This document shows, piece by piece, positions 52,020 through 61,190 of a stretch of 64,000 bases of DNA (position 1 is the first letter of the stretch; each line of letters begins with the position of its first letter). The stretch is from Ruminococcus sp. Phil15. Lineage in GTDB: Bacteria; Bacillota; Clostridia; Oscillospirales; Ruminococcaceae. The stretch spans positions 62,001 through 126,000 of the forward strand of contig MSHC01000034.1 in NCBI GenBank assembly GCA_001940995.1, in the 5' to 3' direction. The position numbers and the translations under genes are program-made. The notes under the pieces were generated by a model that made no database searches, was not told where the DNA came from, and was given only the letters and a program-made list of their open reading frames with translations.

Positions 52020-52946
52020 TTATTCAATAGGCTCAAGATATGTCAGATCGTACGGCGTACGCTGATATACGCAGTAGTTGAGCCAGTTTGCGTACATAAG
52101 GTTCGCCGAACAGCTCCAGTTGAATATAGGAGTGTTCTCAGGATTGTTGTCAGGGAAGTAGTTGTAGGGAAGCTCAACATCGTCACGCTTTCCTGCATCT
52201 CTGAAGTATTCCTTAGCAAGAGTGTCCCTGTCGTATTCCCAGTGACCAAGCAGGAAGAACTGCCGTTCTGTGTTGTCAGAAATAACGTGAACGCCTGCTT
52301 CGTAAGATTCGGCAACGATTTTAAGACCGTTTACCTTTTCTATATCTACTTTTCTGACCTCCGTGTGCCTCGAATGCGGACAGTGGAATACATCACCGAA
52401 GCCCCTGAGCAAAAGACTTTCGGGGTACTCGATGTGGTGCTTGAAATTACCGAACATCTTCTTAGGAAGCTCGTATTTCGGAATACCGTAGTGATAGTAA
52501 AGTCCTGCCTGCGCACCCCAGCAAATGTGAATCGTAGAGTAAACGTTAGTCTTTGACCACTCAAAAACCTCGCAAAGCTCGTTCCAGTAATCAACGTCCT
52601 CATAGTCAAGCGTTTCGACAGGCGCACCCGTAATGATCAGACCGTCGTAGCGATTGTGCTTTACCTCTGCAAATGACTTGTAAAAAGCAAGCATATGCTC
52701 CTGAGGCGTAGTCTTTGAAACGTGCGAAGCCATCTGAATAAGCTCGATATCAACGTGAAGCGGCGTATTGCTCAGAAGCCTTAAAATCTGCGTTTCTGTA
52801 ACTATCTTGTCAGGCATAAGGTTAAGTATCGCAACTTTGATTGCTCTGATGTCCTGATGCTCGGCTCTGTCATTTCCGATAACAAATATGTTCTCCTTAA
52901 CGAGTGTCGAAAAGGCAGGTAGGTTGTTAGGTATTTTAATCGGCAT
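52020..52946 (-). CDS. metA: Homoserine O-acetyltransferase (MetA family)
   Basis: A 308-residue MetA that activates homoserine for methionine synthesis. Catalytic Cys142 lies in TIHICWGAQA, with His235 and Glu237 in LLGHWEYD. Glu111 in GAPVETLDY is the residue linked to acetyl-CoA use (succinyl-CoA enzymes have Gly), so acetyl is predicted although the family is often called succinyltransferase. The strong AAGGAG lies 24 bases from the ATG, with a hairpin between them (see findings). No T-box or SAM riboswitch is evident in the short leader. Confidence 0.95.
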   Translation of the reverse strand: MPIKIPNNLPAFSTLVKENIFVIGNDRAEHQDIRAIKVAILNLMPDKIVTETQILRLLSNTPLHVDIELIQMASHVSKTTPQEHMLAFYKSFAEVKHNRYDGLIITGAPVETLDYEDVDYWNELCEVFEWSKTNVYSTIHICWGAQAGLYYHYGIPKYELPKKMFGNFKHHIEYPESLLLRGFGDVFHCPHSRHTEVRKVDIEKVNGLKIVAESYEAGVHVISDNTERQFFLLGHWEYDRDTLAKEYFRDAGKRDDVELPYNYFPDNNPENTPIFNWSCSANLMYANWLNYCVYQRTPYDLTYLEPIE

Positions 52947-52998
52947 AATATATTTGTGTCTAAAAAAGACAATCTCCTTGTATTAAAATATTTATTAT

Positions 52999-53027
52999 AT
53001 TATAGCATAATCAGAAATCTTTTTCAA
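52999..53027 (-). promoter_or_regulatory. sigma-A promoter of metA
   Basis: Minus strand: TTGAAA (53027-53022), 17-bp spacer, extended TGC-TATAAT (53004-52999). Confidence 0.87.
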
Positions 53028-53073
53028 TAGTAAAAATTACACCCGCCCGTATTATGCCCGAGCAATAAAATCA

Positions 53074-53102
53074 TTGACTATTTTGTCGGAAAATGATATA
53101 AT
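53074..53102 (+). promoter_or_regulatory. sigma-A promoter of the tmk operon
   Basis: TTGACT (53074-53079), 17-bp spacer, extended TGA-TATAAT (53097-53102). Confidence 0.87.
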
Positions 53103-53152
53103 GCTAGTATGTATATTTGTGTCCGATTTTGAGTTTTGAGGTGTAATGGATA

Positions 53153-53827
53153 ATGGTAAAATCTAGGCTTATTGTGCTTGAAGGATTGGACGGAAGCGGT
53201 AAAACCACACAATTTGAGCTTTTGCAGAAATACCTTTCAAGCCGTAATGCAGAAGCAAAAGCTATAAGCTTTCCTGAATATGACAAGCCGTCCTCTACAC
53301 TTGTAAAAATGTACCTTGGCGGTGAGTTTTCAAAAAATGCCGCAGATGTAAACGCATACGCCGCATCGAGCTTTTATGCAGTCGATAGATACGCAAGCTT
53401 TAAGCTCTATTGGGAAAAGGACTACAACGACGGAAAGAATATCCTGGCTGCAAGATATGTAACCTCTAACGCAATCTATCAGATGACAAAGCTACCGAAA
53501 ACAGAATGGGACAGCTATATGAATTGGCTCTATGAGTATGAGTACGGCAAGCTCGGACTGCCAAAACCTGACCTCGTTATTTTCCTCGATATGCCTGTCG
53601 AGGTTTCCCAGAGGCTTATGAGCAAAAGATATGAGGGCGATGAGAATAAAAAGGATATACACGAAGCAAACGTAGAGTTTCTCAATAATTGCAGAAACGC
53701 CGCCCTGTTTGCCGCAAATAAGGATAACTGGCAGATTATACCCTGCTCACAAAACGGCGAGCCGCTCTCAATAGAAGAAATTTCACAGAGTATAATCTCA
53801 ATCGTTAAGACAAAACTTAGTATGTAA
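53153..53827 (+). CDS. tmk: Thymidylate kinase
   Basis: A 224-residue dTMP kinase. P-loop GLDGSGKTT (about 11-19), the DRY-like substrate motif in AVDRYASF, and RYVTSNAIYQ. PDLVIFLDMPVEVSQRLMSKR is the typical strand and lid part. GAGGTG lies 11 bases before the ATG. It heads a run of six genes on one strand. A deoxynucleoside kinase is the less likely alternative. Confidence 0.9.
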   Translation: MVKSRLIVLEGLDGSGKTTQFELLQKYLSSRNAEAKAISFPEYDKPSSTLVKMYLGGEFSKNAADVNAYAASSFYAVDRYASFKLYWEKDYNDGKNILAARYVTSNAIYQMTKLPKTEWDSYMNWLYEYEYGKLGLPKPDLVIFLDMPVEVSQRLMSKRYEGDENKKDIHEANVEFLNNCRNAALFAANKDNWQIIPCSQNGEPLSIEEISQSIISIVKTKLSM

Positions 53828-53852
53828 TCTTTTGAAAATGGAGAAATAAGCC

Positions 53853-54746
53853 TTGAAGCTGAATTTTCGTACAATTAATATAAATGACCGTGAATGGATA
53901 TCAAGAATTCTAAAGCTATCTGACTTTATGGGCTGTGAATATTCCTTCGCAAATAACCTTGCATGGCGCAGGCTTGCCGATTCCCAAATTTGCAGATTCG
54001 AGGATCTGTATTTTCTGAGATCAAAGGATGGCGACAGCTTCTGCTATACCTATCCCGCAGGCAGCGGCGACATCAAAAAGCTTATTGATATCCTCTTTGA
54101 AGATGAAAAAGGTGAGAACAAAAGCATTAAATTTGTGTCGGTCTTGGAGAGATCTGTCGAGGATCTCAGATGCAGATACGGCGACAGGGTCGAAGCTGTT
54201 GAAGACAGAGATAATTTCGACTATATCTATGATACAGAACAGCTTATGGAGCTTTCCGGGAAGAAATTTCACGGCAAGCGAAATCATATCGCAAACTTCA
54301 AAAAATCTGACTGGGAGTATATTCCTCTCACAGAAGATTTGATAGATGACTGTATAGAGTTTTCTACGCTCTCGTTTAATGTAAAAAATGCCTATACATC
54401 GCATACCGCCGTTGCCGAGCAGTTTGCTATAAATGCATTTTTTGATAATTTTGACGCATTGAAGCTTAAAGGCGGCGTCTTGTACCAAAACGGCAGAATG
54501 GTAGGCTTCACAATAGGAGAAATGCTGAACAGCGAAACCTTTGTAATCCATGTAGAAAAGGCTCTGCCGGAGGTGCAGGGTGCATATCCTACACTTTTCA
54601 ATGAGTTTGTTAAGCACGAAGCGCAGGGGTTTAAATATATAAACCGTGAGGACGATGTCGGAGTCGAGGGACTGAGAAAATCAAAGCTCTCTTACAGACC
54701 CGAATTTCTTTTAAAAAAGTATGTTGTTAAAATTTCAGATAAATAG
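53853..54746 (+). CDS. DUF2156 domain protein
   Basis: A 297-residue protein of the COG4866/DUF2156 group, related in fold to the GNAT-like lysyl-phosphatidylglycerol synthase transferase domain. Family hallmarks are DFMGCEYSFANNLAWRR, ELSGKKFHGKRNHIANFKK and YINREDDVGVEGLRKSKLSYRPEFLLKKY at the C-terminus. Function unknown; aminoacyl transfer is possible. TGGAGAAA lies 8 bases before the TTG start. Confidence 0.87.
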   Translation: MKLNFRTININDREWISRILKLSDFMGCEYSFANNLAWRRLADSQICRFEDLYFLRSKDGDSFCYTYPAGSGDIKKLIDILFEDEKGENKSIKFVSVLERSVEDLRCRYGDRVEAVEDRDNFDYIYDTEQLMELSGKKFHGKRNHIANFKKSDWEYIPLTEDLIDDCIEFSTLSFNVKNAYTSHTAVAEQFAINAFFDNFDALKLKGGVLYQNGRMVGFTIGEMLNSETFVIHVEKALPEVQGAYPTLFNEFVKHEAQGFKYINREDDVGVEGLRKSKLSYRPEFLLKKYVVKISDK

Positions 54747-54761
54747 TTTCGGAGGTATAAA

Positions 54762-55316
54762 ATGGTTTACGTTTTTATAGCAAATGGCTTTGAAGAAGCA
54801 GAAGCGCTCGTCCCGGTTGACATTATCAGGAGAGCAGAGCTTGAGGTTAAAACTGTCGGAATAGGTTCTTGCGTAGTAAAAGGCTCGCACGGAATCAGAG
54901 TAATGACAGATACCGACGACGGTCAGATTATTATGGACGATAGCGTAGATATGATTGTCCTACCGGGAGGTATGCCCGGAACACTCAATCTCGAAAATAG
55001 TAAAACGGTGCAAAGTGCAATCGACTATTGTATAGAGCATAATATTCTTATAGGCGCAATTTGTGCCGCACCGTCAATTCTCGGAAGAAGAAATCTCCTT
55101 GAAGGCAAAAAGGCAACCTGCTTTCCCGGATTTGAGCAGTTTTTACTCGGAGCTGATTTTACAGGCGAAAGCGTCGTAAAAGACGGAAATATAATCACGG
55201 CAAAGGGAGCAGGCGTTGCTACCCAGTTCGGTCTTGCCCTTGTAGAAGCACTCACAAATAACAAGGCGAGGGCTAAAAGGCTTGCTCAGGCTTTGCAGTG
55301 TGAAAACGTGCAATGA
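54762..55316 (+). CDS. DJ-1/PfpI family protein
   Basis: A 184-residue protein of the class I amidotransferase-like DJ-1 group. The nucleophile-elbow Cys101 lies in GAICAAPSILG. GFEEAEALVPVDIIRRA at the start and FPGFEQFLLGA are typical of bacterial YajL/ThiJ-like proteins. Suggested roles are in protein or metabolite deglycation and stress; the actual role is unsettled. It overlaps the next gene by 4 bases (ATGA). CGGAGGT precedes the ATG. Confidence 0.92.
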   Translation: MVYVFIANGFEEAEALVPVDIIRRAELEVKTVGIGSCVVKGSHGIRVMTDTDDGQIIMDDSVDMIVLPGGMPGTLNLENSKTVQSAIDYCIEHNILIGAICAAPSILGRRNLLEGKKATCFPGFEQFLLGADFTGESVVKDGNIITAKGAGVATQFGLALVEALTNNKARAKRLAQALQCENVQ

Positions 55317-55876
55317 CCGATAAAAAAGCACTAAGACAGCATTTCAAGCTTGTGCGGCTTCAAATGCCAGACAAAAAACGCAATACCGCTGACAGAAATA
55401 TAGCAAGGCTTATTCTCTCGCTTGACGAGTATAAATTCTGCGAAAATTTCCTTTGCTACGTTTCTTCAAGAATAGAGGTATCAACTCTTGAGATTATAAA
55501 CAAAGCAATTTCCGACGGCAAAAGCGTCTATGCCCCACGCTGTGCGGAAAGCGGCAATGCTATGACGTTCCATAGAATAACCTCCATTGAGACCTTGAAC
55601 GAGGGCAGGTACGGGATTTTAGAGCCGGATGTAAATGCTCCAGTCTACAATCCGAAATATACTGCGCTCTGCGTAGTTCCTGCGCTTTCTTACGACCTGT
55701 GCGGCTACCGCCTGGGATTCGGTAAGGGATACTATGACAGGTTTTTGTCGGAAAACTCAAACGTTCTTCCGATAGGTATATGCTATGAGTGCTGTATGAG
55801 TGAAAGCCTTCCGTATGACAGCTATGATAAAAAAGCAAAATTGGTCGTGACAGAAAAGACTATATATGATATGTAG
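55313..55876 (+). CDS. 5-formyltetrahydrofolate cyclo-ligase
   Basis: A 187-residue enzyme that converts 5-formyl-THF to 5,10-methenyl-THF. KKALRQHFKLVRLQM opens it, and the substrate/ATP motif GYRLGFGKGYYDRFL near residue 130 is diagnostic. Start overlaps the DJ-1 gene stop. Folate one-carbon recycling fits the nearby thymidylate kinase only loosely. Confidence 0.94.
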   Translation: MTDKKALRQHFKLVRLQMPDKKRNTADRNIARLILSLDEYKFCENFLCYVSSRIEVSTLEIINKAISDGKSVYAPRCAESGNAMTFHRITSIETLNEGRYGILEPDVNAPVYNPKYTALCVVPALSYDLCGYRLGFGKGYYDRFLSENSNVLPIGICYECCMSESLPYDSYDKKAKLVVTEKTIYDM

Positions 55877-55912
55877 AGCAAAAGAATTGCTCCAGAGAAA
55901 GGAATTGATAAA

Positions 55913-57523
55913 ATGACTGAAAGGGATAATGACCTCGACAGGATTTTTAATGAAAGCCTGAGCAGATTAAACAAGCTTAACGCCGAAAGTGCAACGGATC
56001 TGTCATCGGTCTCATTCGGTACGGATAAAGCCCCAAAAGACCCCGTTACTGAGAGCGAGAAAGCGGAAACGCCTGCCCATGTACTAACTGCCGACAGCGT
56101 GAAGCCGGAAGAAATATCTCAGCCTGAGTCGGATGCTCCGGCTGAAAGGCTTTCGCAGGGTTCTGACGAAGAAATCTACATAGAAGAAAAGACACAGCAG
56201 GCTACCGCTGAAGCCGAAGACCTTGACGTGGCATTTGACAATGGGCTTGATGATACTCTCGACGATTCAATTAATGAACAGGAGTCTGATGACGGCGAAA
56301 TGCCCGACGGCGAGTACGATGAAGACTTTTACGAAGAACCCGACGAGGATTATGACGACGAGGGCGAGTTCGTAGAGGACTACACAGACGTTTCAAACAG
56401 ACAGCGACTCCAGTTCAATATGAATGATGAGCCTGAGAAAAAGAAGCATAAGCGCAAAAAGAAGAAAGTAAAGCCAAATAACAGCATTTTGGTCGGAACT
56501 CTTGTTACTGTCATAGTTATCGCCGTTTCGTTTATTCTTTCATTCCTTGCAATTCAGCTCGGAGTAGAGTATATGGGATTTTCAAAGTCGGAAGAAAGCA
56601 TAACCTTTGAAATTCCAAACGGCACAACAACCGACACAATCGGAGATTTGCTGTACCAAAAGGGCATCATAAATAACCCTACGCTCTTTAAGTTTGTTAT
56701 GAAGTTCCAGAAGATAAACGATTCTATGATATATCCGGGCGAAATTACTCTATCTCCCAATATGACATACCCAAGTATCATTGATGCTTTCACCGTTTCA
56801 AGAAAGGTCTATGAAACAGTAACGGTTACTTTCACGGAGGGCATTTCCCTGTATAAGGCAGGAAAGCTCCTTGAAGAAAACGGAGTTTGTTCCTCGGCAG
56901 ATTTCCTTGAAGCATTCAATAAGAATTCTGGCTTTGATTTTGAGGAGGGACTAGCTCTCAGCGAGCAGACGCTTTATAAGATGGAGGGCTTCTTCTTCCC
57001 AGATACATATGAATTCTATAAAGAATCCGACGCCGAAAGCGTTGTATCGAAAATCAAGACTAACTTTGATAACAAGATGTCTGACGAGATTATGGCACTC
57101 GTTGAACAGAGCGGACTTTCACTCTACGATGTAATTACGCTTGCTTCAATAGTGCAGGCAGAGGCAGACACAAAGGAAAATATGGAGCTTGTAGCTTCCG
57201 TGTTCCTAAACCGTCTGGCATTTACCGAAGAATTTCCGCATCTCCAGTCTGACGCAACGTATTTCTATGTAAGAAATACGATCTCCTCGGCAATGGGCGG
57301 TATGGATAAGGTGTCGCAGTATGAATACCTCTATGATACCTATTCCTGCTTTGGACTTCCGGTTGGCGCAATCGGAAATCCGGGTATGGACGCAATTATG
57401 GCAGTGCTGAAGCCTGCACAGACAAATTATACCTACTTTGTAACAGATTCAAAAACAGGCGAATTTTATTATGCCGAAACACTAGAGGAGCATAATGAAA
57501 ACTGCAAGAAGGCTGGTTATTGA
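55913..57523 (+). CDS. mltG: Endolytic transglycosylase MltG
   Basis: A 536-residue YceG/MltG family protein that cuts nascent peptidoglycan at the membrane. The first 170 residues are cytoplasmic, acidic and low complexity, followed by a Lys-rich stop (KKKHKRKKKKVK), a membrane segment (about 194-216), and the external LysM-like plus YceG domains. The catalytic Glu lies in LASIVQAEADTKENM, and the end FYYAETLEEHNENCKKAGY is typical. AGAAAGGAATTG precedes the ATG. Ends within the U32 start. Confidence 0.93.
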   Translation: MTERDNDLDRIFNESLSRLNKLNAESATDLSSVSFGTDKAPKDPVTESEKAETPAHVLTADSVKPEEISQPESDAPAERLSQGSDEEIYIEEKTQQATAEAEDLDVAFDNGLDDTLDDSINEQESDDGEMPDGEYDEDFYEEPDEDYDDEGEFVEDYTDVSNRQRLQFNMNDEPEKKKHKRKKKKVKPNNSILVGTLVTVIVIAVSFILSFLAIQLGVEYMGFSKSEESITFEIPNGTTTDTIGDLLYQKGIINNPTLFKFVMKFQKINDSMIYPGEITLSPNMTYPSIIDAFTVSRKVYETVTVTFTEGISLYKAGKLLEENGVCSSADFLEAFNKNSGFDFEEGLALSEQTLYKMEGFFFPDTYEFYKESDAESVVSKIKTNFDNKMSDEIMALVEQSGLSLYDVITLASIVQAEADTKENMELVASVFLNRLAFTEEFPHLQSDATYFYVRNTISSAMGGMDKVSQYEYLYDTYSCFGLPVGAIGNPGMDAIMAVLKPAQTNYTYFVTDSKTGEFYYAETLEEHNENCKKAGY

Positions 57524-58755
57524 TTTTGAGTAATATTGATTTAAACAGGCTGGAGGTTTTAGCACCGGCAGGGGATATGGAGAGATTCCATTCTGCCATT
57601 GATTTCGGCGCCGACGCCGTATACCTCGGCGGTCAGATGTTCGGGATGAGAGCAGGCCCTGCAAACTTCACGGCAGAATCGTTGGCGCAAGCCTGCACCC
57701 TTGCACACCAAAGAGGCGCCAGGGTCTACCTTACCTGTAATACCCTGCCGAGGAATAACGAAATTCCGTTCTTCGAGGAGTTTATTAAAACTGCAAAAGA
57801 CTGCGGCGTAGATGCAGTTATAGCAACGGATATCGGTATCCTTTCACTCATTAAAAAGTATACTCCCGATATGGAAATCCATATATCTACACAAGCAGGC
57901 ATTGTAAACTATGTAGCCGCTCAGGAGTTTTACAATATGGGCGCAAAGCGTGTCGTCCTCGCAAGAGAGCTTTCGCTTGAAGAAATCGCCGAAATCCGTG
58001 CAAAAACAAATAAGGATCTCGATATCGAAGCCTTTGTCCACGGCGCAATGTGCGTCAGCTTTTCGGGAAGATGTCTCCTTTCACAGTATCTCGTAAACCG
58101 TGATGCAAACAGAGGAGAGTGCGCCCAGCCTTGCAGATGGGGATATTACCTTATGGAGGAAAAGCGGTCTAATGAGTTCTATCCTATATTTGAGGACGAA
58201 AAGGGAAGCTATATCCTTAATGCAAAGGATATGTGTATGATAGAACAGCTTGACAAGCTCGCTGAGGCAGGCGTGAATAGCTTTAAAATCGAGGGCAGAG
58301 CAAAATCCTCATACTATGTTTCCGTCGTCGCAAATGCGTACAGAATGGCTACCGACTGCCTTAAAGCAGACCCCGACAACTATGTTCTCCCACAATGGGT
58401 AAAAGACGAGGTCTATAAGGTGAGCCATAGAGCATATTGTACAGGCTTCCTTTTCGGTCATCCAAAGGATTGCCAGTATTACGAAAACAGCGGTTATATA
58501 AGAGAGTACGACGTAGTGGCGGTGGTTGACGATTGCAGGGACGGAATGATTTTCGCAACTCAGCGAAATAAGTTTAATTTAGGCGACGAGCTTGAAATCT
58601 TAGCGCCAAAGCGTGAGCCTGTAAAGCTTGTGGCTTCTGAGATAATCAATGAGTACGGCGAAAGGGTAGAGTCCGCAAACCATGCGATGATGAAGCTTTC
58701 AATGCCGTGCGATAAGACTTTCCCCAAAAATTCTATAATCCGTATGAAAAAGTAA
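57520..58755 (+). CDS. U32 family peptidase
   Basis: A 411-residue protein of the peptidase U32 family (YrrN/YrrO, RlhA and collagenase-like). RLEVLAPAGDMERFHSAIDFGADAVYLGG is the N-terminal signature. VHGAMCVSFSGRCLLSQYLVNRDANRGECAQPCRW carries the family Cys pattern, which in relatives supports an Fe-S centre and RNA hydroxylation. The start is TTG 57520, overlapping the mltG stop. A mltG-U32 order is common in Firmicutes. Peptidase activity should not be assumed. Confidence 0.93.
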   Translation: MILSNIDLNRLEVLAPAGDMERFHSAIDFGADAVYLGGQMFGMRAGPANFTAESLAQACTLAHQRGARVYLTCNTLPRNNEIPFFEEFIKTAKDCGVDAVIATDIGILSLIKKYTPDMEIHISTQAGIVNYVAAQEFYNMGAKRVVLARELSLEEIAEIRAKTNKDLDIEAFVHGAMCVSFSGRCLLSQYLVNRDANRGECAQPCRWGYYLMEEKRSNEFYPIFEDEKGSYILNAKDMCMIEQLDKLAEAGVNSFKIEGRAKSSYYVSVVANAYRMATDCLKADPDNYVLPQWVKDEVYKVSHRAYCTGFLFGHPKDCQYYENSGYIREYDVVAVVDDCRDGMIFATQRNKFNLGDELEILAPKREPVKLVASEIINEYGERVESANHAMMKLSMPCDKTFPKNSIIRMKK

Positions 58756-58765
58756 TCAAAAATTA

Positions 58766-58805
58766 AACAGCAGTGAATGGGTTTTCCAATCACTGCTGTT
58801 ATTTT
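58766..58805. terminator. bidirectional terminator between U32 and V-ATPase genes
   Basis: Eleven-bp stem AACAGCAGTGA (58766-58776) / TCACTGCTGTT (58790-58800), with A- and T-rich flanks. Confidence 0.92.
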
Positions 58806-58821
58806 TATGCTTTGTATTTAC

Positions 58822-59247
58822 CTATCCCAACGCAACCATACTGAATACCAGCGCAAAGAGGGCAACCGTTTCACAAAGTCCGACTACCATTATGTACTGA
58901 GAAAATCCCTTGCCTGTTTCTGCAAGAGCGTCCGCACCGGCAGCACCCGCCTTGCCCTGAACGATAGCTGAAATGCACATCGCAATACCTGCGAAAAGAC
59001 CTACTGCAAGCAGGAACATAGAGTCGGCGCTTGAACCCTTCATTGTCTGCATAAGCAGGAAGCCGTAGATTGTCTGCGTAAGAGGTGCGCCTGCAAATAC
59101 TGTGATGATAAACGGTGCAGGCTTGTTGCTCATATAGCACTTTTTCCATGCGCCGATTGCAGCCTGTCCGGCAGTTCCGATACCGATACCAGAGCCGATT
59201 GCAGCAATGCCCATTGCAAGTGCTGCGCCAATAAAACCAAAATTCAT
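58822..59247 (-). CDS. atpK: V-type ATPase subunit K (membrane rotor)
   Basis: A 141-residue, four-helix proteolipid made of two hairpins. The ion-carrying Glu126 sits in GLCETVALF of the second hairpin; the first hairpin has no such acid. Thr57, Gln58 and Tyr61 (APLTQTIYGF) and Gln97 (AIVQGK) sit at positions that bind Na+ in Enterococcus NtpK, so Na+ coupling is inferred. It is the last gene of the V-ATPase operon, 32 bases after subunit I, with AAAGGAGAA upstream. Confidence 0.95.
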   Translation of the reverse strand: MNFGFIGAALAMGIAAIGSGIGIGTAGQAAIGAWKKCYMSNKPAPFIITVFAGAPLTQTIYGFLLMQTMKGSSADSMFLLAVGLFAGIAMCISAIVQGKAGAAGADALAETGKGFSQYIMVVGLCETVALFALVFSMVALG

Positions 59248-59279
59248 AAAAATTCTCCTTTGTATTTTAATGTTTGAAA

Positions 59280-61190
59280 TTATTCTTCAAATGGCTTGTA
59301 TTTGTGTCCACTCCAGGACATATCAAGATGTGATGAAAACTCGAGCGTGTTAAGTCTTACGCCGTGTACGATTACTGACAGAACGTTGAGTATCATATTG
59401 AGTCCGTGTCCGAAAACAAGTATCAGTACCGCAAACACCATAAACATAAGACTTCCGAGCATCGGACTTGCAAGCTCGTTGACAGTTGCGGAAATTGCCG
59501 CTCCGGCAAGTCCCACTGCCCAGAGTCTGATGTAGGAAACAATGTCTGAAAAGACGTTTACAACGCCAAGCAGTATGGAAACGATGTTCTGCAGGCTGTT
59601 CAATATGGCTTTCTTGACGCTTCCCTCGTAGTTTGCAAATATGAAGCTCATTAAAAAGCCAACGCCAACAAACGCAATGGCTATCATTCCGACAGGTATG
59701 CCGCTTATTACAAGACCTATTCCGAATACCTCTCCGTTTACTACGAGTGAAAGAACAACATAGAAAATACCGATAAGCTGGAATACCGAGCCTAAATCAC
59801 CTAGCATTTTCAGCGATTTCCTGTTTCGTATCATTCCCTTGATATGGGCAACGGAAAGCTGTATAAGGGCAAGCGAGAAGCAAAGAATTTGCAGGTTCTG
59901 TGCGGTAGTAAGTCCTGCTTTTCCGCCCGTCCAGAACGGATACCACAACTTTTCGGAGTACACGTTTGAAATAACGGGCACCGATAATGCTTTCAGCCAT
60001 TCCGGAATATACTTTGCATCAAGTCCGAACCAGGTGCAGGTGAGTATTCCCCATAGGATTGTAGCACTGCCGAACAGCGCAAGCAGATAATACAGCGGCG
60101 GAACATCTTTCTTCGCTTTCTTGTTTTTGAAGATAAGTGCGCCCGATACGCCAAGTATGAGCAAGCCATATCCGCCGTCCCCGAAAATAATGCCGAAGAA
60201 TATCAGTATGAAGCCTAAGAACCAAGCCGATATGTCGTATTCAAAATATCCCGGCACAGTTCCCAGAAAGTCCGTCAAAGGATATATAAGACTTACGAAC
60301 TTGTTGTTTTTTAGCTTTGTCGGTACATTGTCGTCACCGGTAGGGTCATCGGCAACCAGTCCCCATGAATTTTCCCTTGCAGCAGCTTTCAGACTGTCAA
60401 GGTCGTCTGCGGGAATGTATCCGCTGAAATATGCAACAGTGTAAGATTGACCGTCGTCCGACGATAAGCTTTCCTCCGACATTCCCGCTTGGTAGGTTTC
60501 AAACTCAATGTCCTTGTAAAGACTTGCGGAGGCTTGCCTTATGCTTTCCGCATATTCGGATAGGCGATTGATTTCATCTCCGGCGTCTTGAAGCTTCTTC
60601 TCTGTAAGATTAAGCTTTTCTTTAAGCTTTGATGTTGAAACCTCAGGCATCTTTACCTTGTAGCCGTCAATCGAAGTCGTGGAATCTTCGGCGCTTCTTT
60701 CGATTGCCGCAATTCTAACGACCGATTTGTTTCGGCTTAGAATAATTGCCGTTATTCTCTCTTTAATGTTGTCATATTCAGCAGGCGACATCTCGCAAAG
60801 CGAAATCGTTATGCCTTTTTCTGAAAGCTCGGCTATGTCATTCGGGCTTATTTCTCCCCAGGCATCAAGTCTGTCAAGCTCTGTTTTTATGGCAGAAATC
60901 TCGTCAATATAAGAGCCTCTTTGCTCGTTAAGAGCAATAATTCTCTCGGACAGTTTTAGCGCTTCCTGAGCGTCAACGGATTTTGTATGTGTCTGTTCGC
61001 CTTTCTTGTCGGAAATCAGAAAAAGCGCATTTTCAAGAAGCTTTGCCTTTTCGTTCAAATCGTCAAGACGCTTGCCCGACCCGTCCGAAATCTCAATCTG
61101 CATAACGCCAAGCTTTCTTAGCTTTTTCAGCACCGCTTTTCTGTCGCATTCTCTGATAATAAGCGAAACCTTTTTCATAGGCACAATCAT
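59280..61190 (-). CDS. atpI: V-type ATPase subunit I (stator, membrane)
   Basis: A 636-residue a/I subunit. The cytoplasmic N-terminal half (about 1-320) is coiled coil, and the C-terminal half has seven to eight membrane segments. The rotor-facing Arg lies in DIVSYIRLWAVGLAGAAI, and the late region FGHGLNMILNVLSVIVHGVRLNTLEF is typical. AGGAGG lies about 9 bases before the first ATG, which overlaps the atpD stop (ATGA). Confidence 0.96.
   Translation of the reverse strand: MIVPMKKVSLIIRECDRKAVLKKLRKLGVMQIEISDGSGKRLDDLNEKAKLLENALFLISDKKGEQTHTKSVDAQEALKLSERIIALNEQRGSYIDEISAIKTELDRLDAWGEISPNDIAELSEKGITISLCEMSPAEYDNIKERITAIILSRNKSVVRIAAIERSAEDSTTSIDGYKVKMPEVSTSKLKEKLNLTEKKLQDAGDEINRLSEYAESIRQASASLYKDIEFETYQAGMSEESLSSDDGQSYTVAYFSGYIPADDLDSLKAAARENSWGLVADDPTGDDNVPTKLKNNKFVSLIYPLTDFLGTVPGYFEYDISAWFLGFILIFFGIIFGDGGYGLLILGVSGALIFKNKKAKKDVPPLYYLLALFGSATILWGILTCTWFGLDAKYIPEWLKALSVPVISNVYSEKLWYPFWTGGKAGLTTAQNLQILCFSLALIQLSVAHIKGMIRNRKSLKMLGDLGSVFQLIGIFYVVLSLVVNGEVFGIGLVISGIPVGMIAIAFVGVGFLMSFIFANYEGSVKKAILNSLQNIVSILLGVVNVFSDIVSYIRLWAVGLAGAAISATVNELASPMLGSLMFMVFAVLILVFGHGLNMILNVLSVIVHGVRLNTLEFSSHLDMSWSGHKYKPFEE

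Noticed and set aside
52017-52556. A 179-residue open frame on the plus strand
   Set aside because: It lies inside metA on the opposite strand, has no ribosome-binding site, and resembles no family; it is a shadow of metA.
53853-54746. DUF2156 gene as a full lysyl-phosphatidylglycerol synthase (MprF)
   Set aside because: It lacks the membrane flippase domain and is only about 297 residues, so only the domain-level call is supported.
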